Part shown: one piece after another, positions 16,205-23,646 of the stretch
How the letters are laid out: each line of letters starts with the position of its first letter
Position numbering within the stretch: position 1 is the first letter of the stretch
Notes under the pieces: generated by a model
Database searches by the model: none
The model's input: only the letters and a program-made list of their open reading frames with translations
Told to the model about the DNA's origin: nothing
Translations under genes and position numbers: made by a program
Assembly (NCBI GenBank): GCA_040882605.1
Contig: JBBEAY010000039.1
Location: 1-27,233 of the forward strand
Direction of reading: 5' to 3'
From: JAOUEA01 sp040882605
GTDB taxonomy: Bacteria; Actinomycetota; UBA4738; HRBIN12
Length of the DNA stretch: 27,233 bases

Positions 16205-17320
16205 CTAGCGGCTCGCGAGCCCCGCCCGGTCGACGCGGAACGCCGACCGGTCGAACGGCGGTTCAGTGCCCATGGCCAGATCGGCGAGCGCGCGGCCGAA
16301 CAGCGGCACGAACTTGAAGCCGTGGCCGCTGCAGGGCGATGCCACCACGACGGGTCCGATCCGGTCGAGCACGAAGTCCTCGTCGGGCGTGATCGTGTAC
16401 AGGCACGTGTCGGTCCGCTCTGTCGTGCTCGCAGCCGGCACGTGCGACGTCACGTAGTCGACCGCGCGGGTCACCCGCACCGGGTCCGGGTCGAACGTTC
16501 GGGTGTCGGCCTCGGTCGGCGGCCCGGCACGATGCAGACCGACCTTGAACGAGCCGGGCTCCCACGGGTCGGGCACGAGATAGGGCGGTTGCTCGGCGTG
16601 CACGAGCCAGTCGATCACCGTCGGCAACGCCGCTCCAGGATCGTCGAGCCGGAAGTAGGTCGACTGCTCGAGGTTGGGTCGCAGCGAGATCTCGATGCCC
16701 ACCTTGGAAAGCAGCGGGCCCGCCCACGCCCCGGCCGCGACGATCGCGACGGGCGCCGCGAAGGCCTCATCACGATCGGTACGGACCTCCACATCGCCCT
16801 CTCGCACCGCGATGTCGGTGACCGTCGTCTCGGTGCGTAGGGTCGCTCCCGCCTCGGCCGCCAGGCGCGCCTGGGCGATCACTGTCGGCGCCGCGCGCAG
16901 CACCCCGCCCTGGGGTTGGAAGACGACGTCGGCTTCAGCCGGAAGCCGCAGCGCCGGCCAGCGGTCTCCGATGTCGGCCCCGCGGAGGCGTTCCACCAGA
17001 ACGCCGGCCGCCTCGAGCAGGTCGGCGCGGTACAGCGCCTCGGGTCCGACGTCGATGCCCCCGGTCACACGCAGGAACTCCTCACCCGCTGCAGCTTCGA
17101 GCTCGTGCCAGGCCCCGCGGGCGAGTATCGCGAGCCGTACGTAGTCCTCGCGGTGGTACGCGTAGCGGAAGATGCGCGTCGGCCCGCCGGAGCTTCCGTT
17201 GGCATGTCCGGGCGTGAACCGCTCGAGCACGAGCGTCTCGCGGCCCCGCCCGGCGAGCTCGCGCGCGGCGGCCGTGCCCATCGCGCCGCCACCGACCACG
17301 ATCGCGTCGAACCGTTCCAC
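16205..17320 (-). CDS. SolA / monomeric sarcosine oxidase-like FAD enzyme
   Basis: This 371-residue flavin-dependent amine oxidase is of the N-methyltryptophan/sarcosine oxidase family. The FAD-binding Rossmann motif is V-V-G-G-G-A-M-G (8-15), followed by the E of V-L-E-R-F at 33. C306 in D-T-C-L-Y-T aligns with the cysteine that carries covalent FAD in SolA and MSOX. K259 in F-K-V-G aligns with the oxygen-activating lysine, and S-G-H-G-F-K-F at 331-337 is the C-terminal flavin motif. The enzyme should oxidise an N-methyl or secondary amino acid with release of H2O2. The exact substrate is unknown. The open frame extends 160 codons upstream, but only from GTG 17320 does it match the family, and TACCGT lies six bases before it. 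Confidence 0.92.
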   Translation of the reverse strand: MERFDAIVVGGGAMGTAAARELAGRGRETLVLERFTPGHANGSSGGPTRIFRYAYHREDYVRLAILARGAWHELEAAAGEEFLRVTGGIDVGPEALYRADLLEAAGVLVERLRGADIGDRWPALRLPAEADVVFQPQGGVLRAAPTVIAQARLAAEAGATLRTETTVTDIAVREGDVEVRTDRDEAFAAPVAIVAAGAWAGPLLSKVGIEISLRPNLEQSTYFRLDDPGAALPTVIDWLVHAEQPPYLVPDPWEPGSFKVGLHRAGPPTEADTRTFDPDPVRVTRAVDYVTSHVPAASTTERTDTCLYTITPDEDFVLDRIGPVVVASPCSGHGFKFVPLFGRALADLAMGTEPPFDRSAFRVDRAGLASR

Positions 17321-17326
17321 GTTCAG

Positions 17327-17332
17327 ACGGTA
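17327..17332 (-). promoter_or_regulatory. -10 element TACCGT of the SolA-like gene (leaderless pattern)
   Basis: On the minus strand TACCGT is six bases before GTG 17320, with no ribosome binding site. It shares a 69-base divergent region with the DUF309 gene. Confidence 0.5.
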
Positions 17333-17376
17333 GCGCAGCGACGCGTGGGCCCATAGGCCGTAGCGAACGTCGGGAG

Positions 17377-17382
17377 TAGCAT
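17377..17382 (+). promoter_or_regulatory. -10 element TAGCAT of the DUF309 gene (leaderless pattern)
   Basis: TAGCAT lies seven bases before ATG 17390. No Shine-Dalgarno is present. Confidence 0.55.
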
Positions 17383-17389
17383 CAGAGAC

Positions 17390-17887
17390 ATGCCCGACCT
17401 TCCCGAGGCGGCCGGAAAGACCGGCGTGCCGAGCCCCACGCGCCAGAAACCCGAGCGTCCGCGCGACCGGCTCGGACGTCCCCTCGATTGGGGCGCCACG
17501 AACGAGCTGGAGCTCGAGGACTACGACTCCATGACACTCGAGCAGAACCACGAGCTCGGGCGCGAGCACGTGCGGGCCGGGCGCTACTTCGCTGCGCACG
17601 AGGCGTGGGAGACCGCCTGGAAGCAGGCTCGCGGCACCGATGACGCCGAGTTCTTCAAAGGCCTGTCGCAGATGGGCGCGGGCTACGTGCACCTGCTCCG
17701 GGGAAACGCCCACGGCACGAAGACGCTGCTGCGCCGGGCATCCCGCAGGGTCAAGGAGTACCCCGACCGGCATCGCGGCATCGCGACGGCCGCCCTGCAC
17801 GACAAGCTCGAGGCCGATGCCGCCGCCGTGGAACGTGGGGTTCTAGTACCCGGAGAAGACGTGACCTTCGACCCCCCCGTGGCCTAG
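17390..17887 (+). CDS. DUF309 domain protein
   Basis: This 165-residue protein has a disordered, charged first 50 residues and then a DUF309 domain. The family pattern is clear: A-G-R-Y-F-A-A-H-E-A-W-E-T-A-W near 64-78, then F-F-K-G-L-S-Q-M-G-A-G-Y-V-H and R-G-N-A-H-G-T-K-T-L-L-R-R-A. The conserved His/Glu pair (H-E-A-W-E) hints at metal or ligand binding, but no function is established for the family. Divergent from the SolA-like gene and followed after 36 bases by a methyltransferase gene with its own candidate -10. Confidence 0.88.
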   Translation: MPDLPEAAGKTGVPSPTRQKPERPRDRLGRPLDWGATNELELEDYDSMTLEQNHELGREHVRAGRYFAAHEAWETAWKQARGTDDAEFFKGLSQMGAGYVHLLRGNAHGTKTLLRRASRRVKEYPDRHRGIATAALHDKLEADAAAVERGVLVPGEDVTFDPPVA

Positions 17888-17907
17888 CGGGCGTTCTCGA
17901 CCCCGTG

Positions 17908-17913
17908 TAGCCT
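17908..17913 (+). promoter_or_regulatory. -10 element TAGCCT of the methyltransferase gene (leaderless pattern)
   Basis: TAGCCT lies ten bases before ATG 17924, the longest spacing in the set. Transcription would start within a few bases of the start codon. Confidence 0.45.
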
Positions 17914-17923
17914 GGACAGTCAG

Positions 17924-18643
17924 ATGACCCAGGTCGAGGCGAGCGAGATCGAGTGGAGAGGCCGCACCGGGCCGTTCTCCCTATCCGTTCGGCCTGGGGT
18001 CTTCAGTCCCACGAGCACGAGCAGAACCCTCGCCGACGCCCTCGAGGTGGGCCCCGACGACATCGTGATCGACGTCGGTTGCGGCAGCGGTGTGTTGGCG
18101 TTCGTGGCCGCGAACCTCGGCGCGAAGAAGGTGTACGGCTGCGACCTCTCGGCGCCGGCGGTCGAGATGGCCGTCCGCAATGCCGAGCGGCTCGGCCTGA
18201 GTGAGACGTGCGAGTTCCGCTACGGCGATCTGCTCGAGCCGGTGCGTGACCTTCGCGCCACCGTGGTGATCGGCGACGTCTCGGGGATCCCTGACGATCT
18301 CGCCGCGGTCTCAGGGTGGTTCCAGGACGTGCCCGCAGGAGGGCCGACCGGGGCCGAGCTGCCCCGCAAGCTGCTCGAGTCGATCGGGGACACGCTCGAG
18401 CCGGGAGGACGCTTCTACCTTCCGACGGGCACCCTGCAGGACGAGAGTGCGATCCTCGCCACCGCCCGGCGCGTCTTCGGCGACAACATCGAGCCGGTGC
18501 TCGAGCGCACGTTCCCGCTTCCCGATCTCGTGGCGAAGGCCACCGCCACCGCCCGCCTCATGAAGGAAGGCCTGCTCAAGCTGCATCAGCGAGGCAGCCG
18601 CATGCTGTGGGATCTGCACATCTGGCGCTGCGTGCGCGTTTGA
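17924..18643 (+). CDS. SAM-dependent methyltransferase, PrmA/PrmC-like class I
   Basis: This is a 239-residue class I methyltransferase. Motif I is V-I-D-V-G-C-G-S-G-V-L-A-F (48-60), and the acidic residue binding the SAM ribose is D76 in G-C-D-L-S-A-P. P-G-V-F-S-P-T-S-T-S near 24-33 resembles the substrate-side start of PrmA and HemK-type domains. The N-P-P-Y motif for glutamine methylation is absent, and G-D-V-S-G-I-P stands in its place, so the target cannot be predicted. The protein ends in a basic, possibly RNA- or protein-binding segment (L-H-Q-R-G-S-R-M-L-W). It faces pyrE across a 38-base gap with no terminator hairpin that I can see. Confidence 0.82.
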   Translation: MTQVEASEIEWRGRTGPFSLSVRPGVFSPTSTSRTLADALEVGPDDIVIDVGCGSGVLAFVAANLGAKKVYGCDLSAPAVEMAVRNAERLGLSETCEFRYGDLLEPVRDLRATVVIGDVSGIPDDLAAVSGWFQDVPAGGPTGAELPRKLLESIGDTLEPGGRFYLPTGTLQDESAILATARRVFGDNIEPVLERTFPLPDLVAKATATARLMKEGLLKLHQRGSRMLWDLHIWRCVRV

Positions 18644-18681
18644 GGGTGCTCGCCGTGCTCGTGTACATCTTCTGATCCGCG

Positions 18682-19257
18682 TTAGCCGTCTTCGGGCGGC
18701 CTGAGCACTGCGACGGCAGCCACGTCGTAGCCTGACCCGCGGAGGTGGTCAGCGCCTCCGCGGTCGATGGCGAGCACGATGCGATCGATGGCGACACCAG
18801 CACTAGCGAGCACCTCGGCGGCCCGTTGCACCTGATGACCGGTGGTGCTCACATCCTCGATCAAGCATGCTCGGGCGCCCGGCGGGGCATGTCCCTCGAT
18901 CTGCGACTTCGTGCCGTAGGGCTTGGGCGCCTTGCGCACCACTGCGACCGGCAAGTCTGTCTCGAGCGAGACGGCCGCGACGAGCAGCGTCGCGGCGCCC
19001 TCGGGGGCGGCGAGATGGTCCACACCGGGCGGCAGAAGGGCGGCGACCTCGATGGCGAGCTCGCGCAGCAGGTCGGGCCGGGTGAGGAACAGGAACTTGT
19101 CGAAGTAGATGCTCGAGCGCTTCCCCGATGAGAGCTCGAAGTCGCCGTGGAGCTCCGACGCCTCCACGAGACGCGACACCAGATCGCCGGACCCGGTTGG
19201 ATCGGCGGCCGCCGCTGTGACTGCTGTGACTCGATCGGCGCCCGGCTGAGTGGTCAT
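18682..19257 (-). CDS. pyrE: Orotate phosphoribosyltransferase
   Basis: This 191-residue enzyme joins orotate to PRPP to make OMP in de novo pyrimidine synthesis. The PRPP-binding loop is C-L-I-E-D-V-S-T-T-G, with E-D in place of the more common D-D. Other family features are the F-E-L-S-S-G-K-R-S-S-I-Y-F-D-K segment near 40-54 and the flexible-loop R-K-A-P-K-P-Y-G-T-K. The start at 19257 is chosen because CATCAT lies seven bases upstream on this strand. ATG 19266 is an alternative that adds three residues. It is head to head with pyrD, whose product supplies orotate, with 27 bases between start codons. Confidence 0.92.
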   Translation of the reverse strand: MTTQPGADRVTAVTAAAADPTGSGDLVSRLVEASELHGDFELSSGKRSSIYFDKFLFLTRPDLLRELAIEVAALLPPGVDHLAAPEGAATLLVAAVSLETDLPVAVVRKAPKPYGTKSQIEGHAPPGARACLIEDVSTTGHQVQRAAEVLASAGVAIDRIVLAIDRGGADHLRGSGYDVAAVAVLRPPEDG

Positions 19258-19262
19258 TCCCG

Positions 19263-19278
19263 GCATGATGGCATGATG
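19263..19278. repeat. Tandem 8-bp repeat between pyrE and pyrD, overlapping both candidate -10 sites
   Basis: GCATGATG occurs twice in tandem (19263-19270, 19271-19278). On the plus strand the second copy gives CATGAT seven bases before the pyrD ATG at 19285. On the minus strand the first copy gives CATCAT seven bases before the pyrE ATG at 19257. Both differ from TANNNT only at the first base. Confidence 0.5.
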
Positions 19279-19284
19279 GGAACG

Positions 19285-20295
19285 ATGGCGACGCGGCGCG
19301 TGCGGTGGTTCCCGGCGATCGGTCGTCCGCTCTTCTTCGCGCTGCCGCCCGAGGTATCGCACCGCGTCGCGAACGCGCTCCTGGGCTTGCCGGCGCCGTG
19401 GGCACACATCGGAGGCGCGCACCACGATCCCTCGCTCATGACCGATCTCTGCGGTCTAGGCCTTCGGAATCCGATCGGGCTGGCGGCCGGGTTCGACAAG
19501 ACGTGCCGCCACCTCGCCGCGCTCGGGGAGCTCGGGTTCGGCTACGTCGTCGGGGGCACGATCACGCGCGCAGCCCGGGCGGGCAACGAGTCGCCGCGCA
19601 TCGCACGATCACCCCGCCAGCGCTCGATGGTCAATGCGATGGGGCTCCCCAATCCGGGTGCCGAGGCCGTGGCGGCGACGCTCCGCGACCGTCCACGGGG
19701 TCCGGCGCCGAGGTTCGTGAGCCTCGCCGACGAAGCTTTCGCCGACGCCGTCTCCTCGTTCGAGCTTCTCGAACCGCTCGTCGACGGCGCGGAGCTGAAC
19801 GCGAGCTGCCCCAACGTCTCGTGGGGTCGCGACCGTGACAACGAGGCGCATCTGCGCGAGCTGGTCGCCGCGTTCCGGGAGCGCTCACCGAAGCCACTGT
19901 TCGTGAAGCTTCCCCCGTTCGTGTCCGAGACCGAGCGCGAGGTCGTGCTGGCGCTCTGTCGCATCGCGAAGGAAGCCGGCGCCGACGGTCTCACCTGCTC
20001 GAACACACGCCCGGTCGAGGACCGGCGGCTGGCGGTCGGCCGAGGCGGGCTGTCGGGGAGGGCGCTTTGGCCACACACCCCGCGTATCGTCGCCGAGGTG
20101 CGCGCCGCGGTCGGCGACGACCTCGCGATCAACGCATGTGGCGGTATCTTCACGGGCAGCGACCTCGTGACGTGTCTCGATGCCGGGGCCACTACGGTGC
20201 AGATCTACACCGCACTCATCTACGACGGTCCCGGTGTGGTCGGCGACCTCGTGGCTGGTCTCGCCGAGCGAGCGACCGCGTCGCGGCACCGCTGA
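19285..20295 (+). CDS. pyrD: Dihydroorotate dehydrogenase (class-2-like body, class-1-type cysteine)
   Basis: This 336-residue FMN enzyme oxidises dihydroorotate to orotate. The N-P-I-G-L-A-A-G-F-D-K segment, the G-G-L-S-G-R-A-L motif and the C-terminal Q-I-Y-T-A-L-I-Y-D-G-P match class 2, the membrane-associated quinone-dependent type. However the catalytic loop reads N-A-S-C-P-N. The Cys sits where class 2 enzymes have Ser (N-x-S-S-P-N) and class 1 enzymes have Cys. The typical T-P-G-L-R after the loop is replaced by V-S-W-G-R. The first 30 residues are basic and hydrophobic, consistent with the class 2 membrane-contacting helices. In-frame ATGs at 19273 and 19276 are alternative starts. 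Confidence 0.9.
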   Translation: MATRRVRWFPAIGRPLFFALPPEVSHRVANALLGLPAPWAHIGGAHHDPSLMTDLCGLGLRNPIGLAAGFDKTCRHLAALGELGFGYVVGGTITRAARAGNESPRIARSPRQRSMVNAMGLPNPGAEAVAATLRDRPRGPAPRFVSLADEAFADAVSSFELLEPLVDGAELNASCPNVSWGRDRDNEAHLRELVAAFRERSPKPLFVKLPPFVSETEREVVLALCRIAKEAGADGLTCSNTRPVEDRRLAVGRGGLSGRALWPHTPRIVAEVRAAVGDDLAINACGGIFTGSDLVTCLDAGATTVQIYTALIYDGPGVVGDLVAGLAERATASRHR

Positions 20296-20377
20296 ACCGA
20301 GCGAAGCTCGTGTTGCGGGGTCGCTGATCCGAGGTCAAGATGTGCGGGTCCGCGGGGGGTCCACATGGGGGGTGCGA

Positions 20378-21484
20378 GTGAGCGACGTTGCTATGGCTGT
20401 GCGTGGTGTTGGGTCACGCGACCCAGGCGTCGCGGTCCGGCTCGAGGGTGTCGTCAAGCGCTTCGGTGACGTCGTGGCTGTCGATGGTATCGACCTCGAC
20501 GTGCGCGAAGGAGAGTTCTTCTCGATGCTCGGCCCGTCGGGCTCGGGCAAGACCACGTGCCTGCGTATGATCGCCGGCTTCGAGACGCCGACCGCCGGGC
20601 GCATCCTGCTCGACGGCGTCGACGTGTCATCGCAGCCGCCGTATCAGCGAGAGGTCAACACGGTCTTCCAGGATTACGCGTTGTTCCCGCACATGACCGT
20701 GGCCGAAAACGTGGGCTACGGGCTCATGGTTGCGAAGGTCGCGAAGGCAGAGCGACGCCGGCGCGCTGACGCAGCGCTCGAGATGGTTCGCCTCACCGGG
20801 TACGGCGCCCGCAGGCCGGGGGAGCTCTCAGGAGGACAGCGGCAGCGTGTCGCGCTCGCCCGGGCGCTCGTGCTTCGACCGAAAGTGCTGCTGCTCGACG
20901 AGCCGCTCGGCGCCCTCGATCTGAAGCTCCGCCAGCAGATGCAGATCGAGTTGAAAGACATCCAGCAAGAGGTGCGTCTGACCTTCATCTACGTGACCCA
21001 CGACCAAGATGAGGCGCTCACCATGAGCGACCGTCTCGCCGTCTTCAACAGCGGAAGGATCGAGCAGGTCGGGTCGCCCGCCGAAGTGTACGAGCGTCCC
21101 GCCACCGGGTTCGTCGCCGGATTCGTGGGTGTATCGAACGTGCTCGAGGGTCCGGTCGCGGCCGCGATCGCCGGCGACCCGTCTGCGTTCACGATCCGAC
21201 CGGAGAAGATCTTGATGCGAGAGCCGGACGAGCCGGTCTCACCAGAAGCCTGCACGGCAACCGGTCACGTCCGGGAAGTCGTATACCTAGGCGCGATCAC
21301 TCGCTACGTCGTCGAGCTGGAAGCCGGAGGATCCCTGGTCGTGATGGAGCAGAACCTCTCGACCTCGTCGATGGAGGCGCTCCAGGTGCGCGGCAAGCCC
21401 GTGCGCCTGGCGTGGCAGCGAAGCAACAACCGGCGGGTCGAGGATCCGGCCGGAACGCATCAACTGGAGGAGGGGGACAGATGA
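20378..21484 (+). CDS. potA: Polyamine-type ABC importer, ATP-binding subunit (PotA-like)
   Basis: This 368-residue ATPase energises uptake of spermidine/putrescine or related compounds. It has Walker A G-P-S-G-S-G-K-T (52-59), a Q-loop in V-F-Q-D-Y-A-L-F-P-H, the signature L-S-G-G-Q-R-Q-R-V-A-L, Walker B V-L-L-L-D-E-P-L-G-A-L-D and the H-loop V-T-H-D-Q-D-E-A. A C-terminal TOBE-like regulatory domain of about 110 residues follows. I choose GTG 20378 because a GGGGGG run lies five bases before it. ATG 20393 is the main alternative, and the open frame reaching back into pyrD is not used. It is the first gene of a four-gene operon, and its stop overlaps the potD start (ATGA). Confidence 0.93.
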   Translation: MSDVAMAVRGVGSRDPGVAVRLEGVVKRFGDVVAVDGIDLDVREGEFFSMLGPSGSGKTTCLRMIAGFETPTAGRILLDGVDVSSQPPYQREVNTVFQDYALFPHMTVAENVGYGLMVAKVAKAERRRRADAALEMVRLTGYGARRPGELSGGQRQRVALARALVLRPKVLLLDEPLGALDLKLRQQMQIELKDIQQEVRLTFIYVTHDQDEALTMSDRLAVFNSGRIEQVGSPAEVYERPATGFVAGFVGVSNVLEGPVAAAIAGDPSAFTIRPEKILMREPDEPVSPEACTATGHVREVVYLGAITRYVVELEAGGSLVVMEQNLSTSSMEALQVRGKPVRLAWQRSNNRRVEDPAGTHQLEEGDR

Positions 21485-22689
21485 ACAAGCCATTCCGGCT
21501 GGTAGCCGGGTTGTCGGTGCTCATGATCGTCGCCGCGGCATGCGGCAGCGAATCGGAGCCCGCGGGTGACGGCGACACCGGCACGGGGAGCGCCGGCCCG
21601 CCGGTCGTATCCGAGATCGGTGAAGGCGAGGGCGCCCTGAACCTGATCGCATGGCCCGGGTACACCGAGAAGTCATGGGTCAAGCCGTTCGAGGAAGACA
21701 CCGGGTGTAAGGTCGAGGTGAAGTACGGGAACACCTCCGACGACATGGTCAACCTGATCCGCAACAACCCGGGCCAGTACGACGGCGTCTCGGCATCGGG
21801 CGATGCGACGAACAGACTCGTCGCCAGCGGCGATATCTCCGCGATCGATCCCGCGCTCTTCCCCGACCTCGCCGACGTGACCCCGTCGCTGAATCCCGAG
21901 TCGGGGGACAACACCGCGCATTACGTGGTCGACGACGCGGTGTACGGCGTGCCGTACATGTACGGGCCGAACTTCCTGATGTTCAACACCGACGTGGTGA
22001 CGGACCCGCCGACCAGCTGGGACGTGGTGTTCGAGAGCCAGATCGACGGCGCCGCCAACCCCTACGCGGGCCAGGTGACGGCCTACGACAGCCCGATCTA
22101 CATCGCCGATGCTGCGCTCTATCTGATGACCCACCAGCCCGATCTCGGCATCACCGATCCTTACGAGCTGACGCCCGAGCAACTCGACGCCTCGGTGGAG
22201 TTGCTCAAGCAGCAGTCGGACATGATCACCAAGTACTGGGCGATCTACACGGACGAGATCGACGGTTTCGACTCCGGTGACATGGTCGTCGGCACGGCGT
22301 GGCCGGTGAACCAGCAGTACGTGGCGAAGGCTCCGGTCGAATCCGTGATCCCGAGCGAGGGTGTCACGGGGTGGGCCGACACCTGGATGATGACCAGCGA
22401 CGCGCCGAACCCCAACTGCATGCTGCAGTGGATGCAGTACACGCTCGGCGCCGGTGTGCAGACCGAGGTGGCGCTGTACTACGGCGCGACGCCGTCGAAC
22501 GCGTCTGCCTGTGCGGACCTCGATGCTGAGCTCGGCGACTCCGCCGCCATCTTCCACTGCGGCGACGACGAGTTCCTTTCGACGATCGCCCTGTGGAAGA
22601 CCCCCCTCTCCGAGTGTGGCGACGATCGCGGGGCCGTGTGCACCGACTACAACGCCTGGACGGAGAAGTGGTTGGAGATCCGCAGCTGA
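21481..22689 (+). CDS. potD: Polyamine-type ABC importer, substrate-binding lipoprotein (PotD-like)
   Basis: This is a 402-residue periplasmic-type solute-binding protein anchored as a lipoprotein. The signal peptide (1-20) ends in the lipobox V-A-A-A-C, so C21 is the lipidated residue. It is followed by an acidic, Gly-rich linker. The mature part matches the PotD family: L-N-L-I-A-W-P-G-Y near 52-60, Y-M-Y-G-P-N-F-L-M-F-N-T-D, and several Trp/Asp residues of the kind that bind amines. The C-terminal third has several cysteines (C...C-A-D-L, H-C-G-D-D, S-E-C-G-D-D, V-C-T-D) that could form disulfides outside the membrane. The start is supported by GGAGGAGGGGGA. A stable hairpin follows before the permease genes. 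The exact substrate is not known. Confidence 0.93.
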   Translation: MNKPFRLVAGLSVLMIVAAACGSESEPAGDGDTGTGSAGPPVVSEIGEGEGALNLIAWPGYTEKSWVKPFEEDTGCKVEVKYGNTSDDMVNLIRNNPGQYDGVSASGDATNRLVASGDISAIDPALFPDLADVTPSLNPESGDNTAHYVVDDAVYGVPYMYGPNFLMFNTDVVTDPPTSWDVVFESQIDGAANPYAGQVTAYDSPIYIADAALYLMTHQPDLGITDPYELTPEQLDASVELLKQQSDMITKYWAIYTDEIDGFDSGDMVVGTAWPVNQQYVAKAPVESVIPSEGVTGWADTWMMTSDAPNPNCMLQWMQYTLGAGVQTEVALYYGATPSNASACADLDAELGDSAAIFHCGDDEFLSTIALWKTPLSECGDDRGAVCTDYNAWTEKWLEIRS

Positions 22690-22710
22690 CCGCAGGTCTC
22701 CGTTGACCTC

Positions 22711-22738
22711 GCCGGGGTCGGATTTGTCCGACCCCGGC
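22711..22738 (+). promoter_or_regulatory. Intercistronic stem-loop between potD and potB
   Basis: GCCGGGGTCGGA (22711-22722), loop TTTG, TCCGACCCCGGC (22727-22738): twelve perfect base pairs. There is no T tract, so it is not a classical terminator. Such hairpins after binding-protein genes are known to protect the upstream mRNA and lower expression of the permease genes. Confidence 0.7.
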
Positions 22739-22749
22739 GGTCTCCTCAC

Positions 22750-23646
22750 ATGGCCACGACTGCTTCGGCGTCTGAAGGTGTGCTACGCCGCCTCTCGGCG
22801 GCGCTGTTCCGGCATCGGGGTGTCCGGCTCTGGCTGACGTTGTCGCCACCGCTCGCCTGGATGCTCCTCGTCTACCTCGTGTCGCTCGTGCTGATGTTGG
22901 CGACGTCGTTCTGGCGGCTCGATGCCCTCACCTCGACGATCGATCGCACATGGGGATTCCAGAACTACGAGACGATCGTCGGCAGCTCGACGTACCTCAA
23001 GCTCACGCTGCGAACGCTCGGCATGGCGCTCGCGGTGACGGTGACCGACCTCCTGCTTGCCTTCCCGATCGCTTTCATGATCTCGCGCGTCGCGAGTCCG
23101 CGCACCAAGGGGCTGCTCTCGCTCCTCGTCGTGATCCCGCTCTGGGCCAACTACTTGATCCGGGTGTTCGCCTGGAGGACTTTGCTCGCAGGGGGCGGGC
23201 CGGTCGACTCGCTCTTCGCGGCCATCGGCCTCGACTCGGTGCGGCTCGCCGCCAGCGGGTGGGCCGTGTGGATCACCTTCTGTTACCTGTGGCTGCCGTT
23301 CGCGATCCTCCCGATCGCAGCCGCGCTGGAGCGAGTCCCCTCGTCCTACCTGGAGGCTTCCGCCGATCTGGGAGCGCACGCCGGCATGACGTTCCGCAAG
23401 GTCATCGTGCCGCTCGCCGTGCCTGGTGTGGTCGCTGGCTCGATCTTCACGTTCTCGCTCACGCTCGGTGACTACCTGACGCCGACCCTGGTCGGCAAAG
23501 ATCTCTTCCTCGGCAACGCGATCAGCTCGCTCCTAGGAACCGCCAACAACGAGCCGCTCGCTGCTGCGATCGCGGTGATACCGATCCTGATCGTGGTCGT
23601 GTACCTCACTCTCGCGAAGCGCTCAGGCGCGTTCGAGGCGCTGTAG
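22750..23646 (+). CDS. potB: Polyamine-type ABC importer, permease subunit (PotB-like)
   Basis: This 298-residue inner-membrane permease has six predicted helices. The first follows a basic N-terminus (R-H-R-G-V-R-L-W) near 33-53. The EAA loop that contacts the ATPase reads E-A-S-A-D-L-G-A-H-A-G-M-T-F-R-K-V-I-V-P-L-A-V-P-G, near 200-225. It pairs with the next gene product to form the channel. The ATG lies 11 bases after the intercistronic hairpin and the stop (TAG) is directly followed by the ATG of potC with no gap. Confidence 0.92.
   Translation: MATTASASEGVLRRLSAALFRHRGVRLWLTLSPPLAWMLLVYLVSLVLMLATSFWRLDALTSTIDRTWGFQNYETIVGSSTYLKLTLRTLGMALAVTVTDLLLAFPIAFMISRVASPRTKGLLSLLVVIPLWANYLIRVFAWRTLLAGGGPVDSLFAAIGLDSVRLAASGWAVWITFCYLWLPFAILPIAAALERVPSSYLEASADLGAHAGMTFRKVIVPLAVPGVVAGSIFTFSLTLGDYLTPTLVGKDLFLGNAISSLLGTANNEPLAAAIAVIPILIVVVYLTLAKRSGAFEAL

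Noticed and set aside
17321..17800. 160-codon upstream extension of the SolA-like gene
   Set aside because: The extension is antisense to the DUF309 gene. The family alignment begins at V-E-R-F-D-A-I-V-V-G-G-G, and a -10 element precedes that GTG.
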